Shown here piece after piece: positions 34,601-42,289 of a DNA stretch of 64,000 bases (position 1 is the stretch's first letter; every line of letters begins with the position of its first letter). The notes beneath the pieces were generated by a model that saw only the letters and a list, made by a program, of their open reading frames with translations, had not been told where the DNA came from and ran no database searches. Position numbers and translations under genes: made by a program. Where the stretch lies: positions 29,196,390 to 29,260,389 of the forward strand of contig OX637406.1 of the NCBI GenBank assembly GCA_951799425.1, written 5' to 3'. The stretch comes from Ilex aquifolium. Taxonomy: Eukaryota > Streptophyta > Magnoliopsida > Aquifoliales > Aquifoliaceae.

Positions 34601-37466
34601 GTAGGACGTGATACACATCAGGTATGACACTCCTCTAACTCTCTGGCAATCGTTTTGGACACTACTAAACATGTTTAAAATTCTTTTCATAAAAATTTGA
34701 ACTCATACAAAAGATAGAACTAGTGAAGCATGCAATGAACTCTGTAGGATGAAGAAAGACCATAATTGGAAAAACTGGTATCATTAGGGATTTGTAGTAC
34801 TAGTGGCACACATTCTATGTATGTTTTTTGTTGTGCTTCATTTTCAAATTCTCCAAAGTGTTGGTTGATCTTAATTAATGAAACCTTTTTTTTTTTGGGG
34901 AAGGGGACTTGAACCCTTGATCTCAAGAAGACAAAACCTTTACAAGACAAGGAGTACCATTGGATCAAAGACCCATGGGTAAATGAAACTAACACACACA
35001 CAACATATAAATATGCTCAAGTTTATCTCCTACTTTCTTGAAATTAGTCATGTCAGGGTGTTTGAGCCCACCATTTTTCTGTCCATGTTTGTGTTTCAGC
35101 AATGGTAGAGTGCCAATGCTAGTCGATCCACCTACAGCCAAACCAAAATTACTTTAGGTGTACCCCTCGACATCCAAGAGATTATGAAACTGGACATCAT
35201 AATCCTTAACCAATAGGTAATGAAGGCAGCTTCCTTACACACAACCTATCTGTGAAAGTTGTACTTCTCAATTTTCCATAGTGAAGCACTCGGGGGCGGA
35301 GCCAGAAAATTCTTTCAGGGTGAGCACTGTATATTTTAACAAGCTTAATTTTTTTCTTGTAATTGATAAAAATAGAATAATGCATATATATTATTTAATT
35401 CTTAAAAGTTCATTAAACTTAAAAGACTAAAATTGCTAAGCATAGTAGATACAAATGACAAAAAAAAAGCTAATTATATCTTTTTACCAAACAAAGCCTA
35501 ATAAAAACTATTTAGGATTGACTTCGATGAAGTTTTATACGTTGAAAGTCTTGTATTAACTTTATTATTATTTATATCCACAATCATATTATCACTTAGT
35601 TATTTATCATTCATTCGATTACACAATAAAATATATTATTTATTATGTCGGTGATAATTACTAAAATCAATGTTAAAATTATAAGTAAACTCATGGATAT
35701 ATCATGCATTTTCTGGTCTTGATTAAAAAATAGGGTGGACACAATTTATTATATTAAAAAAATACTTAAAATATATGTAAGTAATTTTAGAAAAAAAATT
35801 TTGAGGGTGGGCATGTGCCCCCCAGGGCATGAGGTGGCTCCGGCCCTGGAAGCACTGATCTTTCACTACTAACAATGTAATGATGAGTCATCTTGGCGGG
35901 TTCTGATGGAATTTAGAACTGTCCTGCTAGCAAACAGAACAATGCACTCTAAATTAGGCCTCATAATAAAAAATTATAATTGTGCCATCCCCTTCCTTAA
36001 ACCGTCATGCTTGGTTTTTTGTTTAAGGTTTTGAAAGGATTGTGAAACACTTAGTTTGATCCTTTTAGTTTGCACCATTCCTCATTTAATGCAATCTCCA
36101 ACACTGCAGAAACTCTGCATAATTGTAACATCCCCACCCCACTGTCTTTTGAGAAATTTATCCGATCTTGTTTATGTGCTTGACATCTAGCCTCTTTGAC
36201 AAGTTAGACAATATCATCCTTCATACAATTAAAAGAAGATATATACGAACCATTCTAATGTAATATTACCATACAATAAAACTCCATTCGGCCTAGAACT
36301 TTACTATAGAATGTCCAAGGCGGTTTGCCTCTATTCTTGTTATCGTTCTTTGTGCCTTTTTTTCCGGAAAGTTCTATTATGCTTTGTGTCATCCTCCCTC
36401 GCATTTGATAAAACTCGCTGTTGAGATCTGTAAGTATTGACTTGCATCCTTTGAGTATGAAAATCCAAAGTTGATTCGACATAAAGGTATCCTTCGGACT
36501 CGAGAATGATTATTCTAGGAAGCTCGTCTTTCCAAACACACCATTAGTCTATCAAGAGCTATGAATGCAATGTTGGAGTAGTGTGCACATCAAGGACACC
36601 TTTTAGGTTGCTCCGTTTTGTCTTGCTAATCTATTATGAACAAGAAAGCATATTTCCGTCCTTGTCCTGAGCTCTGTATTCAACTTGCTCTTTTGTGCTT
36701 TACTAAAATATGTCAATCCTCTCTAATGTGATTTTATTTCACATTCACTTGTGCGCTTTTGTGGTTATTTGCAATTGGGAGATCGAGAGTGAAGTTGTTC
36801 CAAATTTAGAGGATACTAATACCTGATTGTTTCTTGAGTAGGATTATTAAATAAGATAATATTTCCTTCGACGTATAAATTATGCTTTATCAAAACAGTA
36901 GATGCTTCCATAAAAGTTGGTTTTGTTAAACATTTTAACCGTCTTCATGAACCAGTAAGTCTTACTTTTTAGAAAATAATCCCAAACAAGTGCACAATCG
37001 ATTTGAATTCCTCTTTTTCCCTTTATAACAAGAATAATAATTATGCAATTAACTTAAACGTACTGATTGACTAAAACATACAAAATATAGTGTTTCAAAA
37101 AGCGTATAATAGTTTTAAGCAATGGTGAAGTCAAAATTCATCAATTTGATTCGCTTAATCTTTTTAATGTTTTAAATTCAATTTCATCTTAATGATTTTA
37201 TTAATTCTTTCATGAGTCCTAATCTAACATTGATTCTATTACTTAATTATATCCGATTATAAGAGGTGCGAGAGAGAGCAAAATAATACTCGATGGAAAC
37301 AGAAAGCTACTGTAGGTGACGTCAACCTTTTGTTGAATCCTTTAATTGTTTTATTGTTTCAGGTCTCTAACATTGGTAAAGACTGTAATACCTCGTTGTT
37401 TTGCAGGTCAGGAGAAGGGATGAGCAGTCCAAGTTTGTGATAGAAAGATGGAAAACAGAGGACTGA
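7573..37466 (+). CDS. SpoIIIAA/Ycf45/SPD1-family P-loop ATPase, 3' five exons (gene-level entry)
   Basis: This host gene encodes a AAA-type P-loop ATPase related to bacterial SpoIIIAA, algal plastid Ycf45 and plant SEEDLING PLASTID DEVELOPMENT 1. In Arabidopsis it most resembles the At1g33290 type, from memory. Five exons read in one frame: 7573-7645, 7823-8107, 32349-32492, 33876-33926 and 37407-37466. They encode Walker A PGVGKTT, the family signature [15 protein letters not shown], Walker B VIIVDEIG, a sensor-like [30 protein letters not shown], and a C-terminus ending VIERWKTED before TGA. All splice sites are GT/AG, all phases agree, and no stop interrupts the exons, so the gene may be functional. 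The first visible exon begins inside a codon. Exons for the upstream domain were not found in 7.5 kb and may lie outside the window or be lost. The largest intron is about 24 kb and full of retroelements. Confidence 0.85.
7823..8107 (+). CDS. ATPase exon b: family signature and Walker B
   Basis: It encodes [72 protein letters not shown] and NPTLSDL. The acceptor is CCTAATAG at 7822 and the donor is GTTTGT at 8108. The exon a to b junction recreates the conserved [11 protein letters not shown] run without a gap, which fixes the splice sites. Confidence 0.88.
8746..8985 (-). pseudogene. LINE zf-RVT zinc-binding domain
   Basis: It encodes [19 protein letters not shown] followed by YLWQELL. This is the C-x2-C-x7-H-x4-C region found at the C-terminus of plant LINE polyproteins, just before the element's 3' end. 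Confidence 0.8.
9947..11118 (-). pseudogene. LINE reverse transcriptase, frameshifted
   Basis: The catalytic motif [10 protein letters not shown] lies near 10150-10185, preceded by a [20 protein letters not shown] segment that matches the usual plant L1 region before FADD. Upstream, 10918-11118 encodes [11 protein letters not shown] and KYFENLYS, the usual linker ahead of RT. The intervening part has several stops. Confidence 0.82.
11365..11707. mobile_element. Small TIR element (about 340 bp) inside the LINE
   Basis: The ends GGATCAAAATTTCG (from 11368) and CGAAATTTTGATCC (to 11704) are perfect 14-bp inverted repeats. The interior is rich in TTTCAGAATRTTTC-like words and codes for nothing. 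Similar ends occur at 16266/17424 and near 21255/21378, so this is a family in this genome. No clear TSD was seen. Confidence 0.72.
12182..12466 (-). pseudogene. LINE AP endonuclease N-terminal part
   Basis: It encodes [20 protein letters not shown], then [20 protein letters not shown]. This matches the endonuclease motif order of plant LINEs (I-x-LQETK ... W...LP..G.SGG...W). A His replaces the usual Gln before ETK. The rest of the domain is broken. Confidence 0.8.
13490..15840 (+). mobile_element. Solo Gypsy-type LTR, 2351 bp, TSD CACTG
   Basis: It begins TGTGAAACCCGGG and ends GGGATGTCACA, short inverted termini typical of large plant Gypsy LTRs (chromovirus Tekay/Del-like by appearance). 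It is flanked by perfect 5-bp duplications CACTG at 13485-13489 and 15841-15845, and the F-box pseudogene continues on both sides. No coding domain lies inside, so it is a recombined solo LTR. A TATA-like CCTATAAATATCC near 13878 may mark the U3 promoter and suggests plus orientation. Confidence 0.88.
16266..17424. mobile_element. Mutator-like non-autonomous element (1159 bp), possible Pack-MULE
   Basis: Its left end CAAGGATGGAAATCTCGTG and right end CGATATTTCGATCCTTG are imperfect inverted repeats. Flanks TTTTCGTG (16258-16265) and TTTCCGTG (17425-17432) look like an aged 8-9 bp TSD, and removing the element puts the F-box FBD sequence back in order. Inside, at about 16420-16750, is GC-richer DNA that on the minus strand is CT/GA-rich with an ATG and a GGTAAGC donor-like site, like a host 5' leader and first exon. 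No transposase was seen. The remainder (16750-17340) is AT-rich. Confidence 0.65.
17800..20790 (+). mobile_element. Decayed Copia element (gag to RNase H)
   Basis: Gag-like sequence with a zinc knuckle, [14 protein letters not shown], is at 18220-18262, followed by [12 protein letters not shown]. Integrase is not recognisable, and 18650-19480 is AT-rich. RT remnants start near 19545 (a [13 protein letters not shown] segment). The catalytic region reads [12 protein letters not shown] near 19915-19950, followed by [30 protein letters not shown] and NADWAD. Many stops make it dead. It ends with a purine tract GAGGGCCGAG directly before a 3' LTR. Confidence 0.8.
20791..20975 (+). mobile_element. 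3' LTR of the decayed Copia
   Basis: It starts TGTTGACATAT immediately after a polypurine tract. It contains a CT-rich run (20938-20966), common in plant Copia R/U5. The 3' end is uncertain and no matching 5' LTR was found, so the element is truncated on its left. Confidence 0.6.
20976..22412. other. Intronic stretch with a small TIR-element copy
   Basis: About 21180-21378 resembles the 340-bp TIR family, with GGATCAAAATTC near 21255 and GAAATTTTGATC near 21365. The rest, 21380-22412, shows no recognisable gene. Confidence 0.45.
22418..22600 (+). repeat. 5' LTR of element A
   Basis: It is 183 bp, begins TGTTAGAGTATTAATA and ends GATCAATTCTAACA. The PBS follows directly. Confidence 0.9.
22601..22612 (+). 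other. PBS of element A
   Basis: TGGTATCAGAGC is complementary to the 3' end of initiator methionine tRNA and abuts the 5' LTR. Confidence 0.88.
23264..27110 (+). pseudogene. Element A gag-pol remnant
   Basis: Gag starts MASENSDSL at 23264 and meets a stop at about 23360. A damaged zinc knuckle [16 protein letters not shown] lies near 23793-23835. The protease motif [10 protein letters not shown] is near 24076. The integrase zinc region HSRLGH is near 24485, and the core [12 protein letters not shown] with a downstream DQGSEY lies to about 24880. RT has YVDDILL near 26220, followed by [10 protein letters not shown]. RNase H contains [25 protein letters not shown] and a damaged TEAEYR region near 26830. 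Multiple stops and frameshifts make it inactive. The order is gag-PR-IN-RT-RH, which defines Copia. Confidence 0.9.
27154..27403 (-). repeat. 3' LTR of element B
   Basis: On the plus strand it runs from TGTCAAGTATTGATCAG to TTTTCTTGATA, so its ends are TG...TA, not TG...CA. It contains two tandem copies of a 25-bp unit (TTGAATCTAACTAAACTACT and onward). Confidence 0.9.
27476..28841 (-). pseudogene. Element B reverse transcriptase and RNase H
   Basis: The N-terminal RT segment (28572-28841) has [14 protein letters not shown] and [15 protein letters not shown] second frame (28409-28639) has [19 protein letters not shown]. The last frame (27476-28363) opens with [11 protein letters not shown] and runs through [33 protein letters not shown] and [11 protein letters not shown] of RNase H. 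Small frameshifts separate the three pieces, so the polyprotein is broken. Confidence 0.9.
28954..30588 (-). CDS. Element B protease-integrase segment, open frame
   Basis: A 544-codon open frame carries the aspartic protease motif [13 protein letters not shown] near the N-terminus, the integrase zinc region starting [10 protein letters not shown], the catalytic core with HSDVWG and [17 protein letters not shown], a DSGGEY segment and a downstream [11 protein letters not shown], and the [14 protein letters not shown] region at the core's end. The usual final catalytic Glu is present in VVERKNE. It is part of a larger polyprotein, so the ATG here is not a true start. It reads onward into RT only after a frameshift. 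Confidence 0.88.
   Translation of the reverse strand: MVQQMIISTFFALGISGKPKSLPNSWLIDSGASNHMTNNPSLLHNLQSYDGPLKIHTTNGSSLPISVVGDVSPLIRNVLVSPHLSSSLLSVGQLVDNNCNVSFSSSGCAVQDQVSERMIARDPKKGRLFPLNPSSVFVESSPFISCNPVKISTKDWHRRLGHPNLNVLQTLFKSGAIDNKNSELIAMSSFDCTSCKLAKSKVLPFPQHGSHASRVFDIIHSDVWGISHVISHAHYKYFVTFIDDYSRFTWIYFLRTTSEVFSVFKAFLALIQTQFASSIKVLRSDSGGEYMSNEFQNFLQEKCILSQRSCPSTLQQNGVVERKNEYLLDMVRALLIDSSIPPHFWCEVLATAVHLINQLPTPVLHNVSPYSILFGHTPNYSDLHIFGCVCFVHLPPHERHKLTAQFVKCAFLGYSSTQKGFLCYDPNTRRIRISRNVLFFEKQPFFLSHVDPISPSFSIFHDEPESLPILDSDTSSTPVARFKPGLVYTRRHHTPLADSSMASQDSPPLTPNPTSTIAPVVPVPGNLLVSPTHQIGMAFLPLLL
30715..31505 (-). pseudogene. Element B gag (frameshifted)
   Basis: The start [18 protein letters not shown] is near 31505. 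Then come WILDSMEP and [15 protein letters not shown] in another frame, and a third frame from about 31131. Two zinc knuckles follow, [14 protein letters not shown] and [14 protein letters not shown] (about 30735-30815). A stop at about 30712 ends this frame before protease. The double knuckle is less common than the single one of most Copia lineages. Confidence 0.88.
31773..31784 (-). other. PBS of element B
   Basis: The minus strand reads TGGTATCAAAGC directly after the LTR, an initiator methionine tRNA-type site with one change from the usual TGGTATCAGAGC. Confidence 0.85.
31785..32034 (-). repeat. 5' LTR of element B
   Basis: It has the same ends as its partner, including the non-canonical GATA end at 32031-32034. 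The PBS lies at its inner side. Confidence 0.9.
32055..32235 (+). repeat. 3' LTR of element A
   Basis: It is 181 bp and begins TGTTAAAGTATTAATAG after the purine tract. It ends CAATTCTAACA and is followed by the TCATG duplication. Confidence 0.9.
32349..32492 (+). CDS. ATPase exon c
   Basis: It encodes [32 protein letters not shown], then [12 protein letters not shown]. The acceptor is TGTACAG and the donor is a perfect GTAAGT. Its length is 48 codons with no stop. It sits 109 bp after the TSD of element A, so the insertion just missed it. Confidence 0.88.
33362..33791. mobile_element. TIR element with a GGACAC hexamer array
   Basis: GAAGCACGGACAC at the left end and the complement of GTATCCGTGCTTC at the right end form inverted termini. 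Just inside the left end GGACAC repeats about seven times (33369-33410). Near the right end diverged CACGTGTCCGA words occur in inverse sense (33667-33760). The interior is AT-rich and non-coding. No convincing TSD was seen. It lies in the ATPase intron between exons c and d. Confidence 0.65.
33876..33926 (+). CDS. ATPase exon d (17 codons)
   Basis: It encodes [17 protein letters not shown]. The acceptor is a pyrimidine tract plus TTTTTTGCAG and the donor is GTAATT. It continues the family C-terminus after the exon c WVTHW. Confidence 0.85.
33989..34330 (-). mobile_element. TRIM-type miniature LTR retrotransposon remnant
   Basis: Two related LTR starts, TGTTAAGAGCATCC at 33989 and TGTTAGAGCCTCC at 34224, are each followed by ACTCAAAAC-AATTG and later by TCGATGTGGGATAC. 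Directly before the second copy the minus strand carries a PBS-like TGGTATTAGAGT (34212-34223). Internal DNA is only about 100-130 bp and non-coding. This is the layout of plant TRIM elements. The right LTR seems truncated near 34330. Confidence 0.7.
34885..34981 (-). mobile_element. tRNA-derived SINE (97 bp), TSD AATGAAAC
   Basis: On the minus strand the element has an A-box-like TGATCCAATGG, a good B-box GGTTCAAGTCC about 50 bp later, and ends in a poly(A) tract (the plus-strand T-run at 34886-34895). Perfect 8-bp duplications AATGAAAC flank it (34877-34884 and 34982-34989). Pol III promoter, A-tail and TSD together support a SINE rather than a tRNA gene. Confidence 0.72.
35291..35848. mobile_element. 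hAT-type MITE, 558 bp, TSD GAAGCACT
   Basis: The left end CGGGGGCGGAGCCA and the right end TGGCTCCGGCCCTG are imperfect inverted repeats of the common plant hAT terminus CAGGGGCGGAGCCA. Perfect 8-bp duplications GAAGCACT flank it (35283-35290 and 35849-35856), as hAT transposases make. The interior is AT-rich with no coding region. Confidence 0.88.
35857..37406. other. Remaining part of the last ATPase intron
   Basis: No gene was recognised. TGTAACATCCCCACCCC at 36124 looks like the start of a Gypsy LTR, but no end with a matching TSD was found. Confidence 0.4.
37407..37466 (+). CDS. ATPase final exon e
   Basis: It encodes [19 protein letters not shown] followed by TGA. The acceptor is TTGTTTTGCAG. 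The RRRDEQSK and VIERWKT words match the C-terminus of plant homologues from memory. Confidence 0.85.
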   Translation, partial: VRRRDEQSKFVIERWKTED

Positions 37467-38337
37467 TCATATGTTTCATGCAATTCTATTGAGTCTTACC
37501 CCCCCCCCCCCCCCCCCAACCGAAAAAATAACATAAATATCATTCCCCTATTTCGGTATATGATGATTGATAATCAAGTGACAACTTCATTAGTGGCCGA
37601 TCTATTGTCATTTTGATTGTGGAAGTGAGAGGGGGGACTGCAGCGTGGGGATGGGGCAAAGGCTATGCTGGGGTGGTAGGTGAGATGGGCTGTGGAGGTA
37701 AGGGAAGGGCGTTGACGATAAATGGAGTTTGGAGAGAGAGAGAGAGAGAGAGATTTATGCAAAAAAGGGATCAATGTTTGTTGTGTATATGAATATGGGT
37801 TGGGTATGGGTATAGGCGTGGATCTGCATATAGGCTTAGGTTAACGTTTATTTATTTGATTTTGACCAGTAAAATTGGAGGATTAAAAAGTTGTTTTTAT
37901 TGAGAATAATAACATTATCTGTTATTGGGGTCTCAATGTCACCATGCCATATTGAAAAATTGTAGGGGTTGCCAATAAAATAAAGGAAACCAGTTTATTG
38001 TTGTACACAATGAGCTAAGCTGGTACATAACCTAAACCTTACGAGAACCACGTCTCTTAAACTTTTTCGTTTTTCTTTCTTCACTAACAACTAGTTTCGA
38101 AACCAAGACAACTTAGTACTACAATCAACTTAAGAATCTCTTGTAGCTCTTTAGGTTGCGACCAAAGGTAATTCTATGCACGTGTCTTAAACTCGTATAG
38201 TTTACTCATATATATGACGCATTTAATTTTCTTTCTGTTTTTATTCAATTTATTTGCCAATATTGTTTTTCTCTCGCATTTTAATCTTTCTTCACTGGTT
38301 CCACCTTATGAGTGGGTTCCACTGATACACTTTAATG

Positions 38338-38379
<42 letters not shown>

Positions 38380-38960
38380 GTATGTGTGTGTGTGCATATA
38401 TATATATATATATATATACACATAAATATGTATATATTTATTATGTTTTTAAATACTCACATGATCTTTGTGTTTGACCCCATTGGAATTTTAAAAAGAG
38501 AGAGAGGTGCTTATATCTTCTATTCGTCATTGAAAATAGAGCAAATTACACCTAGACTCCTTCAAATATACTCCTTATTTCACATTGTCTCCTAAGCTAT
38601 GCATTTTCTCACATTCCACCTCAAAAATTTATTTTACGTATTTCACAATTAAAACTTGATCACTTTTATTTTGGTCACACGACACTTGATCGCATCGTAA
38701 AACGCGTAAAATCCAACGATCTCATAATTCAACAAAATTTTACTGGGTAACTAAATTTCACGAGAAAAATTTAACGGTGAGATCCGTTTCGTCATCCGAG
38801 TTCTAAAAAAAATTGGGTTTTCAACTTGTACCGTAGTGGTTAATTACCGTTTACTCTTTTTCATAAAAAATCAATTTTTCTCGGGTTTTACAAGGGTTGG
38901 GGTACAATTTTTTGTACTTATGTATGTATCAAAGTTTATTTCTTGTGTATAAACTACGAG
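37467..38960. other. 3' flank of the ATPase gene with simple repeats
   Basis: A run of 19 C lies at 37499-37517, about 30 bases after the stop codon. A (GA)n run is at 37732-37752. Compound (CA)n, (TG)n and (TA)n repeats occupy 38338-38420. No other gene was recognised. The piece near 38535-38640 (CAAATTACACCTAGACTCC) resembles one end of a common plant MITE, but its partner end was not found. Confidence 0.5.
38338..38420. repeat. Compound microsatellite (CA)n-(TG)n-(TA)n
   Basis: About 16 CA units are followed by TATATATG, a TG run, and about 11 TA units. The CA and TG arms are complementary and can form a hairpin. Confidence 0.9.
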
Positions 38961-39400
38961 ACTTAATTTGTACACCTCATTAGGTGGTTTCTATTCACAG
39001 GTCGTCGTGCTCATAGAAACATTTAACATTATTCAAGAGAAGATCAGGGTGAAGAGTAAATCTATAGACAAACAAGGGCTTAGAGGACTTGAATATTTAT
39101 TCTATTGTAGGTCTTTAGGAATAAGTATCGTTTATGGTTTTGAATTAATTTGGGAAAAATGTTGTTTATATTTGGAGTTTGTAAACCTTATGGTTTAATT
39201 ATGGTTTTACTTGGGTTTAATAATGATATTGAATAGTGTTTAGTTTATTCCTCTGGTATTCATTAGATGTGTGGAATGAATCACTTTACTATTTGTCTTC
39301 CATTGTACTTTGTATTTACTATGCACAGGGGTTGGTTGGTTAAGGTCTTGGTGGCCGGACCGTTACCCATCCTACGTGATTTGGGGCGGGGGTGTGACAG
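38960..39400 (+). mobile_element. 3' part of a Gypsy-type LTR
   Basis: The segment ends GATTTGGGGCGGGGGTGTGACA, typical of the 3' end of large plant Gypsy LTRs. Directly after 39400 the Copia gag remnant begins. No 5' end or TSD was identified, so the left limit is a guess. Confidence 0.5.
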
Positions 39401-39402
39401 AT

Positions 39403-40785
39403 GTACTCACAAAACATAATGTGTCTTGAATATATGAACTTTTTGAGCATATGTTTCATACCAAGCAAGGCAATAAGTGTCTAATTGATCACTATGACAC
39501 TTTGAAAGAGTTCAGGGATAAACTTTTACTTTATCCGACCTTGAGTAAGGATTTAGACGTACAACGACAATAGTGTGAAGAGTTTCAAGTTGCTCTATCA
39601 TTTTCAACTTAATTCTGAATATGGTGTGTTCAAAGATCAGATTTTTGCCAGTCAAAAACTTCCAAACTACTGGTGGTGATCATGGAGGCAGTCATCATCT
39701 AGCCCAAGGTGGTGGTCGTGGTGGTAGAGGCACTAGAAGAGTAGGAGTTGAGGCAATTGTTTCGAGTGGAAATGTTCTTATTATGGAGCAACAAGACACA
39801 CTGAGGATTATTGTTGGGATAAACATGGAATACCAGTCTGTGCTAGTTAAGTTTCTAATAAGCCGACTCTTCATGTCTCTCATCCATCGACTAGTGGACA
39901 TACTAAATCTACATTTATCAAACTCAACTCAGTTAGCTCATCCAGTTGATGTCATCCCTCTCTTCCGATATGCCTACTTCAGTTGTCGGTTTAATCATTG
40001 TAGGTAATTTTGCACATGTAGCAGCCCAATCAGCTTGACCCTCTTGGATTATTGATTCGGGAGCTAGTACCTACATTTATGGTATTTCTTCATTGTTTTC
40101 CAACTTCCGTTCTTCCAACTCTCGTATTGTTTTAACTGATGGATCTTTTAAACTAATATGTGGACCTCGTGATCTCTATTGCACTGAATCAAGATCGTTA
40201 CCATCTGTTTTTTTTGTCTCTCAGTTTCTATTTAATCTGTTACTTTTTGAGTTAGGTAACCAAGTCTTTACAGTTTGCAATGACATTTTCTCCATCTTCT
40301 TGTAGTTTTTAAGACCTCCAGATGAAGAAGGTGAATGGTTTCGGCCATGAGTAGAATGAACTTTATTATTTGGATTCCAGAGCCACAGTTCCTTCCTTGA
40401 GTGCTACGTTGTCTCCCCTCTAGTGGCATTTTTGATTAGGTCATCCTTTATTGCAAAAGATTCGTCAAGTCATCCCTAGTTTGAGTCAAATTGTAATATT
40501 AAAAGTGATACTTGTCAATTAGACAAACATCACTGTAGTTTTTTTCCTTCTAGTGGTATGAGTCATTAATCTAGTCCTTTTGCTATTGTTCACTTTGATG
40601 TTTGGGGTACTTCAAGAATAAAAAAATATTTTTGAATTTCATTATTTTGGGATCTTTGTTGATGATAATTCTTGCATGATGTGGTTGTTTCTTATGAAGG
40701 GTCATTCTAAATTGCTTAAAAATTTTCTTACCTTCTATAGTGAAATTCTTATACAGTTTGATAAATGTAAGGATAAGCATTAACT
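39403..40785 (+). mobile_element. Copia remnant, gag to integrase
   Basis: Gag-like sequence (about 39480-39660) leads to GGGRGGRGTRRVG and a degraded zinc knuckle, KCSYYGATRHTEDYC (near 39755-39800). A protease remnant reading DSGAST lies near 40050. The integrase zinc region with RLGHPLLQKI is at about 40430-40460, and core pieces HFDVWG and FVDDNSCMMWLFL run to 40770. Stops are frequent. The same element probably resumes at 44640, after a composite insertion. Confidence 0.78.
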
Positions 40786-40840
40786 TTTTGTGGGATGGAT
40801 CGTCTCTCACGATTACACAAGTGGGATTAAGACACTACCT

Positions 40841-40845
<5 letters not shown>

Positions 40846-40871
<26 letters not shown>

Positions 40872-40873
40872 GG
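40846..40873 (+). repeat. Homopolymer run of 28 G
   Basis: An uninterrupted G tract lies at the left edge of a repeat unit (about 40780-42270). A GAGGGGGGTGAATAGG-type start is common in plant LTR-related repeats, and the tract has probably expanded from it. Its assembled length may be unreliable. Confidence 0.9.
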
Positions 40874-42270
40874 CGGTGAATAGGCTAATTTTAATTTCGC
40901 TTGAACAAATACCAAATTATACCCTAATCTACCACAATTAGCTCTTTCTCAAAAATCAATTAATCAATTAAAAATTGAGAACCCCTTCAACAAGAACAAC
41001 CCATAAAATCCATGAAGATTAGTGTAATGAATTTGTCAATTTTATCAACTGACACTCAATCTCTCACAGTGATCCCAACCCAAGGCAATCAATGCACTAC
41101 CAAACCATTATGAATGATATGAAGATTCAAACAATCATATTGACAAACACATAGTGCTCGTGTGTGCTACAAATCACAAGTGTGTAAAATAAAGTAATAA
41201 ATAATACAAACAATTTGTTGACACATAAATCTTTTCGGGAGCCTAATCCATATCCCATAGTCAATCTAAAAGTACTCAAGTCTTATACCTCCAAACAATA
41301 CTATGGTTAGATGATTCTTTCCTTCAATAGATCTTTCCATTAGATATATCCATCGATGTCATGGATAGTTTCACTTGAACTCCCTGCTGCACATTTCGTT
41401 AGCCTTGAACACTCCTAGAATGCACCCAAGAATCCTGGTATACACACTCTTCAAGTGGGGTTCGTAGAACCAAGCAAGTTCTTCTTCTCCGAAGTGTGAG
41501 GTTGGATAGGAATCACAAGATGTGTTTAGCCTTTGGATTTAGGGATATAGGGTTTTTCTTGCGGACAAAAAAATACAAATTCACGAACGACTGCTTGAAT
41601 AGTGGGAGAGTAGTGGTTGCTGGAATGAAAAAAGAATTCAAATCGTAGTATTAAAATAAGGACCACTCGAGCGACCTTATGATTGCTCAAGCCATCTCAA
41701 GACCGCTCGAGCGGCTTGATAGCAACCCAGAGGGCGGTCTCCACCGTCCACTAGTTCAACCTTTCTTGATTTTATCTCTAAGTGTTCAAAGACTGCTCTA
41801 GCGAAGACTAGCGAACATAGGGCGATCCCTACAGGTTTTTAAGCTAGAAACAAATCAAAAACTTGTTCCTTTGAGCACTGAAGGATGTTGCTCAATTGGG
41901 GTCCGATTAATGATTCAAATCTATGTTTTCAAAATACAATAAATGTTTAGAAACCTTTTCTTTGAGGAACACCTAGGAGTCATTAACGGATCAATCACCG
42001 ATTCCATTTTACATAATCAACCTAAGTCAAATAAATTAAACCAAGGGTGCTAAGGTCTCTAAGGTCATTACTTGTGTCCTAAGCAAGAAGGTGCATATGG
42101 AGAATCTCTCTATGTTGCTTGAAGCACAATCTCTTCCCTTCCATTGATGCTTTTGGATATTCAACTTTGTAGCATCATGACCATGGAATATGTAGATATT
42201 TATAAAAAGACTTCATGAAATTAGCTAATTACAAACATGATCCTATCAATAAACGTTTCATTCTAATAAT
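40874..42270. repeat. Dispersed repeat R, copy 1
   Basis: From about 41440 to 42260 this copy aligns by eye with 47925-48850 in the same orientation. Shared words include GCTCTAGCGAAGACTAGC, CACCTAGGAGTCAT, and GATAGCATCATGACCATR-like sequence near the end. It holds CCGCTCGAGCGG palindromes (41661-41714). No protein was recognised. It is probably a retroelement leader or LTR-like segment. Confidence 0.6.
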
Positions 42271-42289
42271 TCCCTTAAGTATGTACAAT

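Noticed and set aside
34885-34981. Functional tRNA gene
   Set aside because: The B-box and A-box are present, but no proper acceptor stem or anticodon arm pairs, and an A-tail with target-site duplications points to a SINE.
36124-39400. One 3.3-kb Gypsy LTR from TGTAACATCCCC to GGGGTGTGACA
   Set aside because: The termini look complementary, but the 5-bp flanks do not match and the conserved last exon of the ATPase gene (37407-37466) lies inside.
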